Position numbers and translations under genes: made by a program. Below are positions 1 through 8,133 of a stretch of 17,856 nucleotides of DNA, piece by piece (within the stretch, counting starts at the first letter, position 1; the number at the start of each line of letters is the position of its first letter). The notes beneath the pieces are model-generated. The model was not told where the DNA came from, did no database searches, and saw only the letters and a list, made by a program, of their open reading frames with translations. The stretch is from positions 1 to 17,856 of the forward strand of contig CAZXVW010000074.1 of assembly GCA_964644025.1 (NCBI GenBank), in the 5' to 3' direction. Origin of the DNA: CAZXVW01 sp964644025. GTDB lineage: Bacteria > Acidobacteriota > Terriglobia > Bryobacterales > Bryobacteraceae.

Positions 1-2
1 CG

Positions 3-2906
3 GACCGTCCCCGGCCGCCCGCGCCGAGCTTCGAAGCGGGCGTTGAAACGATCGCCTTTCCGCGAGAGCTGGCCGAAGCAGTCACGGCGTTCTGCCGCGG
101 TCACGACACGACGCTGTTCACCGTCTTGCTGGCCGCCTTCGAGCTGCTGGCGGCCCGCTGCGCCGGCCAGACCGACGTGGTCCTCGGGACGACGAACGCC
201 AACCGCAACCACCCGGAACTGGAGAGGCTGATCGGATTCTTCGCCGCGCCGCTCGTCATCCGTGCACAACTGTCCGGCGATCCCGCCTTCGACGAAGCGT
301 TGGCCCGGGTCCGTCAGAGCCTGCTCGAGGCGTATGCGCACCAGCAACTGCCGTTCGCCAAGGTGGTTGAGGCGGCCCGGCCCGGCCGCGAATCCTCCTA
401 TACGCCGCTGTTCCGGGTGATGTTCAGCCTCGTGCGCTCGCTGCTGCCGGAGGCGGAGACACCGGGGCTGGAGCTGGAAGCCCTGGAGATGGGCTCCGGG
501 TCCACCGACTTTGACCTGTTCGTCAACATCGTCGAAGAGCCGGCGGCTGCGGGTGAGACCGCGCCCCGGTTGCGCGGTCTGGCTGTTTACAGCAAGGACG
601 TCTACAACGCGGAAACCATCCGCACGCTGCTGACCGCCTACCTGGACATTCTGGCGGCGGCTGTCGGCTCGCCCGAGACGCGGCTGTCCGAGTTCCCGTT
701 GCCCGCGGCATTGGCGGCCGGCAAGCCCGCCCCGGAGGCCGGGCCGACCAGGCCGTTGATCGCGGTGAGCGCCACGTTCACCGCCGAGGCGGTGGAGGAA
801 GTACTCGCGTTCTGGATGCGCGAGCTGGGCTTCGATTACCGGATCCGGTTTGCGCCATACAACCAGGTGTTCCAGCAGTTGCTGGACCCAGCCAGCCTGG
901 TAAGGAGCAACCGGAAGGGCGTGAACCTCGTGCTGGTGCGGCTGGAGGACTGGGCCGGAGTGTCACCGGCGGCCGCCGGCCACCGGGCGCGGATCGAGGA
1001 GAATGTGGGCAGTTTTGTTGAAGCGCTCACGGCGGCGGCCGCGCGCACGCCGGCGCCGTTTCTGGTGTGCCTCTGCCCGGCAACGCCGGAGCGGCTGGCC
1101 GAGGCGGAAGAGGCGGCGTTTCTCCAGCGGATGGAGGAACGGATCGCGTCGGCGTTCGCGGCCACTGGGTCGGTTCATGTAGTCCGCTCCACCGAGTTCG
1201 CGGCGCTGTATCCGGTCCGCGATTACCATGACGCGCACGCCGAGCGGCTGGCTCACGTGCCGTACACTCCCGAGTTCTTTGCGGCGCTCGGCTCGCTGGT
1301 GGCCCGGAAGATCCATGCCATGCGGACGGCGCCTTACAAGGTGATCGCGCTCGATTGCGACAACACCCTGTGGCGCGGCATCTGCGGTGAGGACGGCCCG
1401 GAAGGAGTGGTGATCGACGCTCCGCACCGGGCGCTGCAGGAGTTCATGGTGCGGCAGCGGGAAGCCGGGATGCTGCTGGTGATCGCCAGTCGCAACAACG
1501 AGGAAGATGTTTGGGCCACCTTCGACGCTCACCCGGAGATGCCGCTGCGCAAGGAGCATTTCATCGCCTGGCGGATCAACTGGGACCCGAAATGTGAAAA
1601 CCTGCGCCAGCTTGCCGCCGAGCTGGAGCTGGGGCTGGACAGCTTCATCTTTGTCGACGACAGCCCGGCCGAGTGCGCCTCCGTCCGCGCCGGCTGCCCC
1701 GAAGTGCTCACCTTGCAGTTGCCGGCCGAGGCCGGGCGCATTCCGCAGTTCCTGCGGCACGTGTGGGCGTTCGATCACCTCACTACGACTGAGGAGGACA
1801 AGAAGCGCGCGGCAATGTACGGGCAGCGGCTGGAACGCCGCAAGCTCGAGCAGCGGGCGGTGACGCTGGAGGAGTTTCTGGCCGCCCTTGAGCTGAAGGT
1901 GGAAATCGGGCCGATGCAGCCCGGCGAGCTTCCGCGGGTTTCCCAGTTGACGCGGCGCACCAACCAGATGAACTTCACCACCATCCGGCGCTCGGAGGCG
2001 GAGATCCGCGAGTTCCTCGACCAGCGCGGTGGCGAATGCCTGACGGTGCACGTTACCGACCGTTTCGGCAGCTACGGCCTGGTGGGCGTGATGTTGTTCG
2101 TCGCCGGCGCCGGGTCGGTAAACCTCGACACGTTTCTGTTGAGCTGCCGGGCTTTGGGCCGGGGCGTGGAACATCAGATGCTCGCCGCCCTGGGGGAGAT
2201 CGCCGTCGAACGAGGCCTGCCGACGGTCGAGATTCCTTTCCTGGAGACCGCCAGAAACCGTCCCGCGCTGGAGTTGTTGCGCAGCGTGGGTGCTGCATAC
2301 GAGCAGCCCCGCCCCGGCGGTTTTCTTTACCGGCTACCGGCCGCCTACGCGGCGCGGATCACTTACAATCCGAAGAGCAAGCCGGGAGAGCCGGCGCGCG
2401 AGGCCGCCGGAGACCGGCGGGCGGAAGCGACGGCGGCTCGCAGCATTGACTACGCCCGGATAGCCACCGAACTCTGCGATGCGGCGGCAATTCTGCGGCG
2501 CGTGGGCGCCGAGGGGCACTCGAGCGCCGCCAGCGCGGTCACCTACCAGGCGCCGCGGACGCCGCTCGAGCGGCGGCTGGCTGAGATCTGGGCGGAGATG
2601 TTGAAGGTCGACCAGGTCGGCGTGAATGACAACTTCTTCGACCTCGGCGGCCACTCGCTGCTGGCGGTGCAGTTGCTCTCGCGGGTGCGCGAGACGTTCC
2701 ATGTCGACCTGCCGCTTGACGTAGTGTTCACCGGCGTGTTCAGCGTGGCGGAACTGGCCAAGGCGATCGAGCTCTACGAAATCGAGCGGGCCGGCTCGGA
2801 CAAGTACGCAGCGCTGCTGGAGGAACTGGAGGGCCTCTCCGACGAGGAGGTCCGGGCGCTGATCGAAAAAGAAGAAAACGCGGGTGAGGACGGCTCACCC
2901 ATCTGA
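3..2906 (+). CDS. NRPS-type protein, 5'-truncated: condensation (C-terminal half) - FkbH-like - peptidyl carrier
   Basis: This is an assembly-line protein that enters from the left edge; the frame is open from base 3, so the ATG at 126 is internal. Domains in order are as follows. The C-terminal half of an NRPS condensation domain (3 to about 680) shows the DVVLGT and LIGFF motifs; the HHxxxDG catalytic site is outside the window. A full FkbH-like block has an SGNH-like leading part (about 750-1310), a HAD core with DCDNT at 1353-1367 and FVDDSP near 1650-1670, and a GNAT-like tail with RRTNQMNFTT (about 1860-2340). A carrier domain has LGGHSL, with the phosphopantetheine Ser at 2655-2657. 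FkbH domains are known to dephosphorylate 1,3-bisphosphoglycerate and leave glyceryl on a carrier. I infer a module that adds glycerate, with the C domain forming an ester. There is no adenylation or thioesterase domain. The acidic C-terminal tail (GLSDEEVRALIEKEE) looks like an assembly-line docking tail. Confidence 0.93.
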   Translation, partial: DRPRPPAPSFEAGVETIAFPRELAEAVTAFCRGHDTTLFTVLLAAFELLAARCAGQTDVVLGTTNANRNHPELERLIGFFAAPLVIRAQLSGDPAFDEALARVRQSLLEAYAHQQLPFAKVVEAARPGRESSYTPLFRVMFSLVRSLLPEAETPGLELEALEMGSGSTDFDLFVNIVEEPAAAGETAPRLRGLAVYSKDVYNAETIRTLLTAYLDILAAAVGSPETRLSEFPLPAALAAGKPAPEAGPTRPLIAVSATFTAEAVEEVLAFWMRELGFDYRIRFAPYNQVFQQLLDPASLVRSNRKGVNLVLVRLEDWAGVSPAAAGHRARIEENVGSFVEALTAAAARTPAPFLVCLCPATPERLAEAEEAAFLQRMEERIASAFAATGSVHVVRSTEFAALYPVRDYHDAHAERLAHVPYTPEFFAALGSLVARKIHAMRTAPYKVIALDCDNTLWRGICGEDGPEGVVIDAPHRALQEFMVRQREAGMLLVIASRNNEEDVWATFDAHPEMPLRKEHFIAWRINWDPKCENLRQLAAELELGLDSFIFVDDSPAECASVRAGCPEVLTLQLPAEAGRIPQFLRHVWAFDHLTTTEEDKKRAAMYGQRLERRKLEQRAVTLEEFLAALELKVEIGPMQPGELPRVSQLTRRTNQMNFTTIRRSEAEIREFLDQRGGECLTVHVTDRFGSYGLVGVMLFVAGAGSVNLDTFLLSCRALGRGVEHQMLAALGEIAVERGLPTVEIPFLETARNRPALELLRSVGAAYEQPRPGGFLYRLPAAYAARITYNPKSKPGEPAREAAGDRRAEATAARSIDYARIATELCDAAAILRRVGAEGHSSAASAVTYQAPRTPLERRLAEIWAEMLKVDQVGVNDNFFDLGGHSLLAVQLLSRVRETFHVDLPLDVVFTGVFSVAELAKAIELYEIERAGSDKYAALLEELEGLSDEEVRALIEKEENAGEDGSPI
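2882..2900 (+). promoter_or_regulatory. 7-bp stem-loop at the junction of the NRPS-type gene and the first glycosyltransferase
   Basis: GGGTGAG (2882-2888) and CTCACCC (2894-2900) form a perfect 7-base inverted repeat with a 5-base loop. It lies in the last codons of the upstream gene, just before its TGA (2904-2906) and the ATG at 2908. It has no T-tract, so it is unlikely to be an intrinsic terminator. The next gene has no good Shine-Dalgarno sequence, so its translation probably depends on coupling across this junction. A role for the hairpin is inference. Confidence 0.3.
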
Positions 2907-2907
2907 G

Positions 2908-4239
2908 ATGCGAATCCTGCTCACAGCCAACGCTTCCTACGTCCCCCCGCGGGGCGGCTCGACACGGAGCAACCTGGTGTGGCTGGAGCAGTTGGCCTCG
3001 CGCGGCCATGACTGCCGGGTGGTGGCGCCGGCCATTCCGAAGGACACGCCCTCGCGGCGGGAACGGGTGCGGGCGGACCTGGAGGACCAGGAGATTCGCG
3101 TCACCCAGGTTCGCACCGATCCCAGGCTTGGTTTCGACGAGCTGCGGCGGGGTGACATCACGGTCTATTCGGTCACGGACCCGGCCCGGCTGCGCCTGGT
3201 GCTGCGGCGGAAGATTCTCCGGCTTCGACCGGACTGGGTGCTGGTCTCGAGCGAGGACCTCGGGCAGGTGCTGCTCAGCGAGGCACACCGGACGGCTACC
3301 GGGCGTGTAGTCTACCTGGCGCACACGCCTCAGATGTTCCCCTTCGGACCGGCAAGTCTGAATCCGAGCCCGGCCGGCGCGGAACTGGTGGCGCGGGCGG
3401 CGGCCATCGTCGTGATCGGCAACCATACGGCGACATACGTCGAGCGGCACCTGGGACGGAAACCCATCATCATCCATCCCCCGGTTTACGGGAACGGACC
3501 GTTTCCCCGGCGCGACCCGAAAGCAGAGGGGCTGATCACGATGATTAACCCCTGCGCCGTGAAGGGGATCTCGATCTTTCTGGCTCTGGCGGCGCGCTTC
3601 CCGCAATATGAGTTCGGGGCCTTGCGGGGCTGGGGGACCACCGAGGAGGATCTGAAGCGGCTGCGCAGCCTGCCCAACGTCAGAATGCTCCGCAAGGTGA
3701 GGCATATCGAGCAGGTGCTGATGAAGACAAAGATCCTGCTCATGCCGGCGCTGTGGTACGAGGGGTTCGGGCTGATCGTCATGGAAGCAATGCTGCGGGG
3801 GGTGCCGGTGCTGGCTAGCAACATGGGCAGCCTGGTGGAGGCCAAGGCCGGGACCCGCTACATCCTGCCGGTGCGGCCAATCGAGCGCTACCGGACGGTG
3901 TTCGACGAAAACCGCATGCCGATCCCGGTGGTGCCGGAGCAGGACATCGAACCCTGGGCCGCGGCGCTCGAAGAGCTGATGACGGACCAGGAGCTTTACG
4001 AACGGGAGTCGGAAGCCGCGCGCCAGGCGGCGCTGCGGTTTGTGCCGACGGTGAAGGCGTCGCGGCTGGAAGAGTTCCTGCTCACCTTGAAGCCGGCGGC
4101 CACCGGACACGCCGCCGTGTCGGCGGGGGCGGAGGCGCCGGCGGGCCGGGAAACGCTGGAAGAGCTCTCGCCCGAACGGCGCGCGTTGCTGTTGCGGAAG
4201 CTCCGGGAACGGGCGGGCGGCGGCGCCAACGGAAACTGA
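2908..4239 (+). CDS. Family-4-type glycosyltransferase with assembly-line tail motif
   Basis: A 443-residue glycosyltransferase of the GT-B fold, group 1 (GT4-like). The N-terminal acceptor half begins MRILLTANAS with a glycine-rich loop (RGGSTRSN). The donor half has INPCAVKG and the EGFGLIVME motif, placing the two conserved glutamates at residues 285 and 293. A Pro/Ala-rich linker follows, then LSPERRALLLRKLRERAG (from residue 420), a short element I recall from linkers of NRPS/PKS proteins; here it ends the protein. The ATG at 2908 is preferred over the in-frame GTG at 2884 because it lies one base after the upstream TGA and gives a normal N-terminus. There is no clear ribosome binding site, so coupling is likely. 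The next gene starts 12 bases downstream. It probably transfers a sugar from a nucleotide donor to the cluster's product; donor and acceptor cannot be read from sequence. Confidence 0.9.
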   Translation: MRILLTANASYVPPRGGSTRSNLVWLEQLASRGHDCRVVAPAIPKDTPSRRERVRADLEDQEIRVTQVRTDPRLGFDELRRGDITVYSVTDPARLRLVLRRKILRLRPDWVLVSSEDLGQVLLSEAHRTATGRVVYLAHTPQMFPFGPASLNPSPAGAELVARAAAIVVIGNHTATYVERHLGRKPIIIHPPVYGNGPFPRRDPKAEGLITMINPCAVKGISIFLALAARFPQYEFGALRGWGTTEEDLKRLRSLPNVRMLRKVRHIEQVLMKTKILLMPALWYEGFGLIVMEAMLRGVPVLASNMGSLVEAKAGTRYILPVRPIERYRTVFDENRMPIPVVPEQDIEPWAAALEELMTDQELYERESEAARQAALRFVPTVKASRLEEFLLTLKPAATGHAAVSAGAEAPAGRETLEELSPERRALLLRKLRERAGGGANGN

Positions 4240-4251
4240 GTCAGTAACGGG

Positions 4252-6351
4252 ATGCGCGTTCTGCTGGCACAAAACTCGCTTTACTACCCGGCCTACGGAG
4301 GCGGCGACAAGTCCAACCGCCTGTTGCTGGAGGCGCTGGCGGCGCGGGGCCATGCCTGCCGGGTAGTGGCGCGCGTGCACACGCGGTTCGGCGAGGCCGA
4401 GCACCGCCGCTACCTGCGGGAGCTGGCTTCGCGCTCGGTGCGCGGCGTGTCGGCTGACGGGGGCGTGGTTCGCTTCTCCTTGCACGGGGTTGAGGTCCGG
4501 GCCGTCACCAGCCATCCGAATTTCCGGGCCTGTTTCGCCGCGCAGATCGCCTCCCTGCAGCCGGATGTAATCCTGGTCTCGACCGACGATCCGGCGCAGA
4601 TGCTGCTGGAAGTGGCGCTGGGTCCGAACCGGGCCAGGGTGGTGTACCTCACGCGCACGACGCTGGCGCTGCCATTCGGCCCGGAGGCAGCCTTTCCCAG
4701 TCGGAAGAAAACGGAGCTGTTGCGCAAAGTCGACGGGGTGGCCGCCGTCAGCCGGTACGTGGCCGGCTATATCCGGAAGTGGTCCGGCATCGAAGCAGTG
4801 GCGCTGCCGATCTCGCTGCTGGAGCCGGGTCCGTGGCCCAATCTCGGCCGGCCGGACAACGAATTTGTCACCTTGGTGAATCCTTGCGCGGTGAAGGGGA
4901 TCAGCATCTTTCTGGCGCTGGCCGCGCGGATGCCGGAGGTGGGCTTTGCGGCGGTTCCCACCTGGGGGACGACGCGGGCCGACCGCGCCGCGCTCAGCCG
5001 TCACCCCAACATCCGGGTTCTCGATCCGGCGGACAGCATCGACGAGATTCTGAAGCGAACGCGCGTGCTGCTGGTGCCTTCGCTGTGGGCCGAGGCGCGA
5101 TCGCGAATCGTGGTGGAAGCGATGCTCCGCGGCATCCCGGTGCTGGCGAGCAATGTCGGCGGCATTCCCGAGGCCAAGATGGGCGTGGACTACCTGCTGC
5201 CGGTGCGGCCGATTGAGCGTTACCTGTCCCGGGTGGACGAGCAGATGGTGCCGGTGGCCGAGGTCCCGGAGCAAGACATCGGCCCGTGGGAAGAGGCGCT
5301 GCGGGCGGTGATCTCGGACAGGGAACACTACGAGCGGCTGTCGCGGGAGTCGCGGGCCGCGGCTCTCAATTACGCGCGTCATCTCGACGTCGGTCCGTTT
5401 GAAGAGTTTCTGCGTCAAGTTCTCTCCTCGCCGGTGAAGCGTTTTCCAGCGGCGAAAGCCGCGGCGCCGGCGGCCGGCAGCCCGGCTTCCCCTGTCGAAA
5501 CGCTTTCGCCGGAAAAGCGCGCTCTGCTCGCCTTACGGTTGAAGCAGCGCGCCGGCGACACGGCGCCGGCCAATCCTTGGTTTCCGAATATCACGCAAAG
5601 TGCCGGAGCGAAGCTGCGCCTGTTCTGCTTTCCTTACGCCGGGGGCGGTGCGTCCGTTTTTCGAAACTGGGCTTCCCGGATGCCGGCGGGCGTGGCGGTG
5701 ACGCCGGCGCGGCTGCCGGGCCGCGAGAGCCGGACCAAGGAGGCGCCCATCGAGCGGATCGAAGAGATGGTGGACGCGGTGACCACCGCCATCCAGCCGC
5801 ATCTGGAACTGCCGTTCGCGCTGTTCGGCCACAGCATGGGAGCAATGATTAGCTTCGAGCTGGCCCGTTGGCTGCGGCGGCAAGGGCTTCCCTTGCCAGT
5901 GGCGCTGCTGGTGGCCGGGGCGCGGGCGCCGCAACTCAGGCGCGGTCACATCCCGCCACCGCCCGCCACCGAGGAAGAGTTCCTGAAAGAGCTGCGGGAA
6001 CTGGAAGGCGCGCCGAAGGAAGTCCTCGACAACGAGGAACTGCTGAAGTTCCTGCTGCCGGCGCTGCGGGCGGATGCGAACCTCGGCCGGACGTACGTTT
6101 ACGCTGATGAGCCGCCGTTGGGTGTACCGATTCGCGCCTACATGGGTCTCGATGACCGGCGCCTGCCGCGCGAGGTAGTCGCCGCCTGGGGCGAGCAAAC
6201 CACTGCTTCCTTCGCCCTGCGCGAGTTCCCCGGCGGGCACTTCTTTCTGCACACCGCCGAGGAAGAGTTCCTCGAAGCCCTGGCCGAAGATTTGCGGCAA
6301 CTGACCGGCAGCCTGCTGGAAGGCGGCGCCGCACCGGGCCGGCTCGGTTGA
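4252..6351 (+). CDS. Glycosyltransferase - type II thioesterase fusion protein
   Basis: A 699-residue two-domain protein. Residues 1 to about 400 are a GT4-like glycosyltransferase, paralogous to the preceding gene: both share NPCAVKGISIFLALAAR, EAMLRG(V/I)PVLASN and LPVRPIERY. The E-x7-E glutamates are at 281 and 289, but EGFG of the first copy is EARS here. A linker carries LSPEKRALLALRLKQRAG (residue 418 on). Residues about 454-690 are a type II-like alpha/beta-hydrolase thioesterase with LFCFPYAGGG, nucleophile Ser528 in GHSMG, a likely Asp at 634/635 (GLDD) and His663 in GGHFF, so the triad looks intact. Type II thioesterases normally stand alone and clear mis-primed carriers. Fused to a glycosyltransferase, this one may release or proofread a glycosylated, carrier-bound intermediate (inference). 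It is the last cluster gene; 66 bases separate its TGA from the convergent oxidoreductase, with no strong terminator seen. Confidence 0.92.
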   Translation: MRVLLAQNSLYYPAYGGGDKSNRLLLEALAARGHACRVVARVHTRFGEAEHRRYLRELASRSVRGVSADGGVVRFSLHGVEVRAVTSHPNFRACFAAQIASLQPDVILVSTDDPAQMLLEVALGPNRARVVYLTRTTLALPFGPEAAFPSRKKTELLRKVDGVAAVSRYVAGYIRKWSGIEAVALPISLLEPGPWPNLGRPDNEFVTLVNPCAVKGISIFLALAARMPEVGFAAVPTWGTTRADRAALSRHPNIRVLDPADSIDEILKRTRVLLVPSLWAEARSRIVVEAMLRGIPVLASNVGGIPEAKMGVDYLLPVRPIERYLSRVDEQMVPVAEVPEQDIGPWEEALRAVISDREHYERLSRESRAAALNYARHLDVGPFEEFLRQVLSSPVKRFPAAKAAAPAAGSPASPVETLSPEKRALLALRLKQRAGDTAPANPWFPNITQSAGAKLRLFCFPYAGGGASVFRNWASRMPAGVAVTPARLPGRESRTKEAPIERIEEMVDAVTTAIQPHLELPFALFGHSMGAMISFELARWLRRQGLPLPVALLVAGARAPQLRRGHIPPPPATEEEFLKELRELEGAPKEVLDNEELLKFLLPALRADANLGRTYVYADEPPLGVPIRAYMGLDDRRLPREVVAAWGEQTTASFALREFPGGHFFLHTAEEEFLEALAEDLRQLTGSLLEGGAAPGRLG

Positions 6352-6417
6352 CCGGCCGCCCGCGCCTCTCAGTGCCTCTATCTCCCCCCGGCGGAGGCGA
6401 GACAGCCTTGGCAACGC

Positions 6418-7935
6418 TCAGAGTTCCCAGCCTGGCCGGTAGTCGCGATACAGGTACCGGTTGGCTGCGGCGACGTTGGTGATCTTCATGTTCTCGCTGT
6501 CAAACAGCACTTTCCCGCCCGCTCGCAAGGCGACGGCGGCCAGGTTGACCGCATCGGAAATCGGTCCGGCGTTCAGGAAGCTGCCCGGGGACGGTTTGCC
6601 GGTCAGCAGTGCTTGCAGCCACGGCTTCGTGCGTTCCCGGGGATCTGTCTGCCGCCGTGCGGCCCTGGGAGGCGAGGGCTGTTCCTCGAACAATGGCTTT
6701 CGGCTGTTTCCGACAAACAGTTGCGGGCTGTCGCCCCGGAAGCCGGCCAGGATGGTTCCCTGGTCGCCGACAAAGAGGATACCTTCCCGCGCCACCGGTA
6801 TGTCGTGCGCCTCGATCTGTTCGGGCAGGCGGGGTTTCATCCCCCCGTCGTACCAGAACAGGTCCAGGGCCGGCCGCTCCGCTGTCGCGGCGAACTTGAA
6901 GTGAATGCGGCAGCCGATGGGGAAAGAGAAATCGTTCTTCACCGGCCGGCTGACATGATCGACGATCGCGCAGGCGTGAGTGGGCCATGCCTCCGCGCTG
7001 ACCGGAGCGTCCAGGTTCAAGGCGGTGAACACCGGCCAGAGGCTGTAAATTCCCATGTCAGCCATCGAGCCGCCGCCGAAGTCATACCAGCCGCGAAAGA
7101 CCGTATGCGTGTAGTGCGGATGATAGGGCCGGTCGAGCGCGGGTCCCAGCCACAGCTCCCAATCGAAGCCCTCAGGAACCGGCGGCCGGTCCTTAGGAAT
7201 CTCGGAATACTGCGGCCACACCGGGCGGTTGGACCAGTTATGGATTTCCCGGAGCGTGCCGATGACACCTTGCTTGACCTTTTCGGCGATCAACCGGTTG
7301 GGCTCCCCGCTGCCGTAGGCAAGCAGGTGAGTTCCGACCCCGGTGCGGCGCGCGGTCTCGATGACCAGCCGGGCTTCGTACATGCGGTTGGCAATGGGCT
7401 TGTGCATGACGACGTGCAGGCCTTTCTTCATCGCCGCGATGGAGATAGTGGCGTGATGATGGTCCGGGGTCATGATCTTGACCGCGTCCAGGTCCTTTTC
7501 CTTATCGAGCAGCTCCCGGAAGTCGGCGTAGGCAGTGCAGGCCTTGAAGTTCGCCGCGCCCCGTTGCCGGGCGTAGTAAGCGTCCACGACCTGGCGGCCG
7601 ATTTCCCGGCCTCCCGGACAGCCGGTGCCGTTTTCCTGCCACGTTGGGTTTCCGAGCAGCTTGCGAATGATTCGCCGGATGCTGTTCTTGCCCCACTCGA
7701 CGTAGTCGTTGCTGTCGCGGTTCGGATCGCATACGGCGACAATCTGGATCTCCGGGCTGGCGAGCAGGCTCTCCAGTTCACGGAAGCCTTGCGTGCCCAT
7801 GCCGATGTGGGCCATAGTCAGCTTGTCGCTTGGAGGAACATAGCCCGTGCCTCCGAGCACGTGGCGGGGAACAATCGTGAAGGCGCCGGACGCGGCCGCT
7901 GATCCTATGAAGCGGCGGCGGTTGATGTCGGACAT
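6418..7935 (-). CDS. TAT-exported Gfo/Idh/MocA-family oxidoreductase
   Basis: A 505-residue NAD(P)-dependent oxidoreductase of the Gfo/Idh/MocA family, predicted to be exported folded by the TAT pathway. The N-terminus has the twin-arginine motif NRRRFIG followed by a short hydrophobic stretch and PRHV. The Rossmann loop GMGTQG is at residues 45-50, a TPDHHHA stretch starts near 156, and MHKP (177-180) stands in for the family's usual EKP lysine motif. GGGSMADMG follows in the C-terminal half. Such proteins usually oxidise or epimerise sugars and cyclitols; the substrate is unknown. The ATG at 7935 is chosen over longer in-frame starts (up to 8196) because GAGGAGGT sits 8 bases ahead and the TAT motif starts at once; the upstream extension is Pro/Ala-rich without family features. 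It converges on the biosynthetic genes, so it is not in their operon. Its role in the metabolite pathway is unproven. Confidence 0.92.
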   Translation of the reverse strand: MSDINRRRFIGSAAASGAFTIVPRHVLGGTGYVPPSDKLTMAHIGMGTQGFRELESLLASPEIQIVAVCDPNRDSNDYVEWGKNSIRRIIRKLLGNPTWQENGTGCPGGREIGRQVVDAYYARQRGAANFKACTAYADFRELLDKEKDLDAVKIMTPDHHHATISIAAMKKGLHVVMHKPIANRMYEARLVIETARRTGVGTHLLAYGSGEPNRLIAEKVKQGVIGTLREIHNWSNRPVWPQYSEIPKDRPPVPEGFDWELWLGPALDRPYHPHYTHTVFRGWYDFGGGSMADMGIYSLWPVFTALNLDAPVSAEAWPTHACAIVDHVSRPVKNDFSFPIGCRIHFKFAATAERPALDLFWYDGGMKPRLPEQIEAHDIPVAREGILFVGDQGTILAGFRGDSPQLFVGNSRKPLFEEQPSPPRAARRQTDPRERTKPWLQALLTGKPSPGSFLNAGPISDAVNLAAVALRAGGKVLFDSENMKITNVAAANRYLYRDYRPGWEL

Positions 7936-7943
7936 TGTCGAAT

Positions 7944-7951
7944 ACCTCCTC
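7944..7951 (-). promoter_or_regulatory. Strong ribosome binding site of the oxidoreductase gene
   Basis: Read on the minus strand, GAGGAGGT lies 8 bases before the ATG at 7935. It is the strongest Shine-Dalgarno sequence in the window and decides the start against the longer open frame reaching 8196. Confidence 0.85.
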
Positions 7952-8133
7952 AAGGCAATTCTACGCTTGTTGCCGCGCGCTATCCCGCCCGGGGCTGGAG
8001 AGGCGGTCATCGGGGCGGCCGGGAAGCGATGAGGAACGCACAATGAGCGCACTAAAGGCGGCCTGTTGCGGTGTGCGGGCGCGGCCCGAGGCGACGACGG
8101 ATTGGGAAGCGCGGCGCGGTCCACAGCGGCCGA

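Noticed and set aside
963..2174. Minus-strand open frame of 403 codons
   Set aside because: Antisense of the FkbH-like region; no family features.
2884..2907. GTG at 2884 as start of the first glycosyltransferase
   Set aside because: It would add eight residues inside the upstream gene; the ATG at 2908 gives the typical MRILL start right after the stop codon.
2740..5418. Very long minus-strand open frame (892 codons)
   Set aside because: It lies opposite three genes with clear family motifs; its translation is Arg/His/Gln-rich without any domain, as expected for antisense of high-GC coding DNA.
6363..6399. CGCCTC/GAGGCG inverted repeat between the convergent genes as a terminator
   Set aside because: Only six pairs with a 25-base loop and no T-run on either strand.
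6613..7902. Plus-strand open frame of 429 codons
   Set aside because: Antisense of the well-supported Gfo/Idh/MocA gene.
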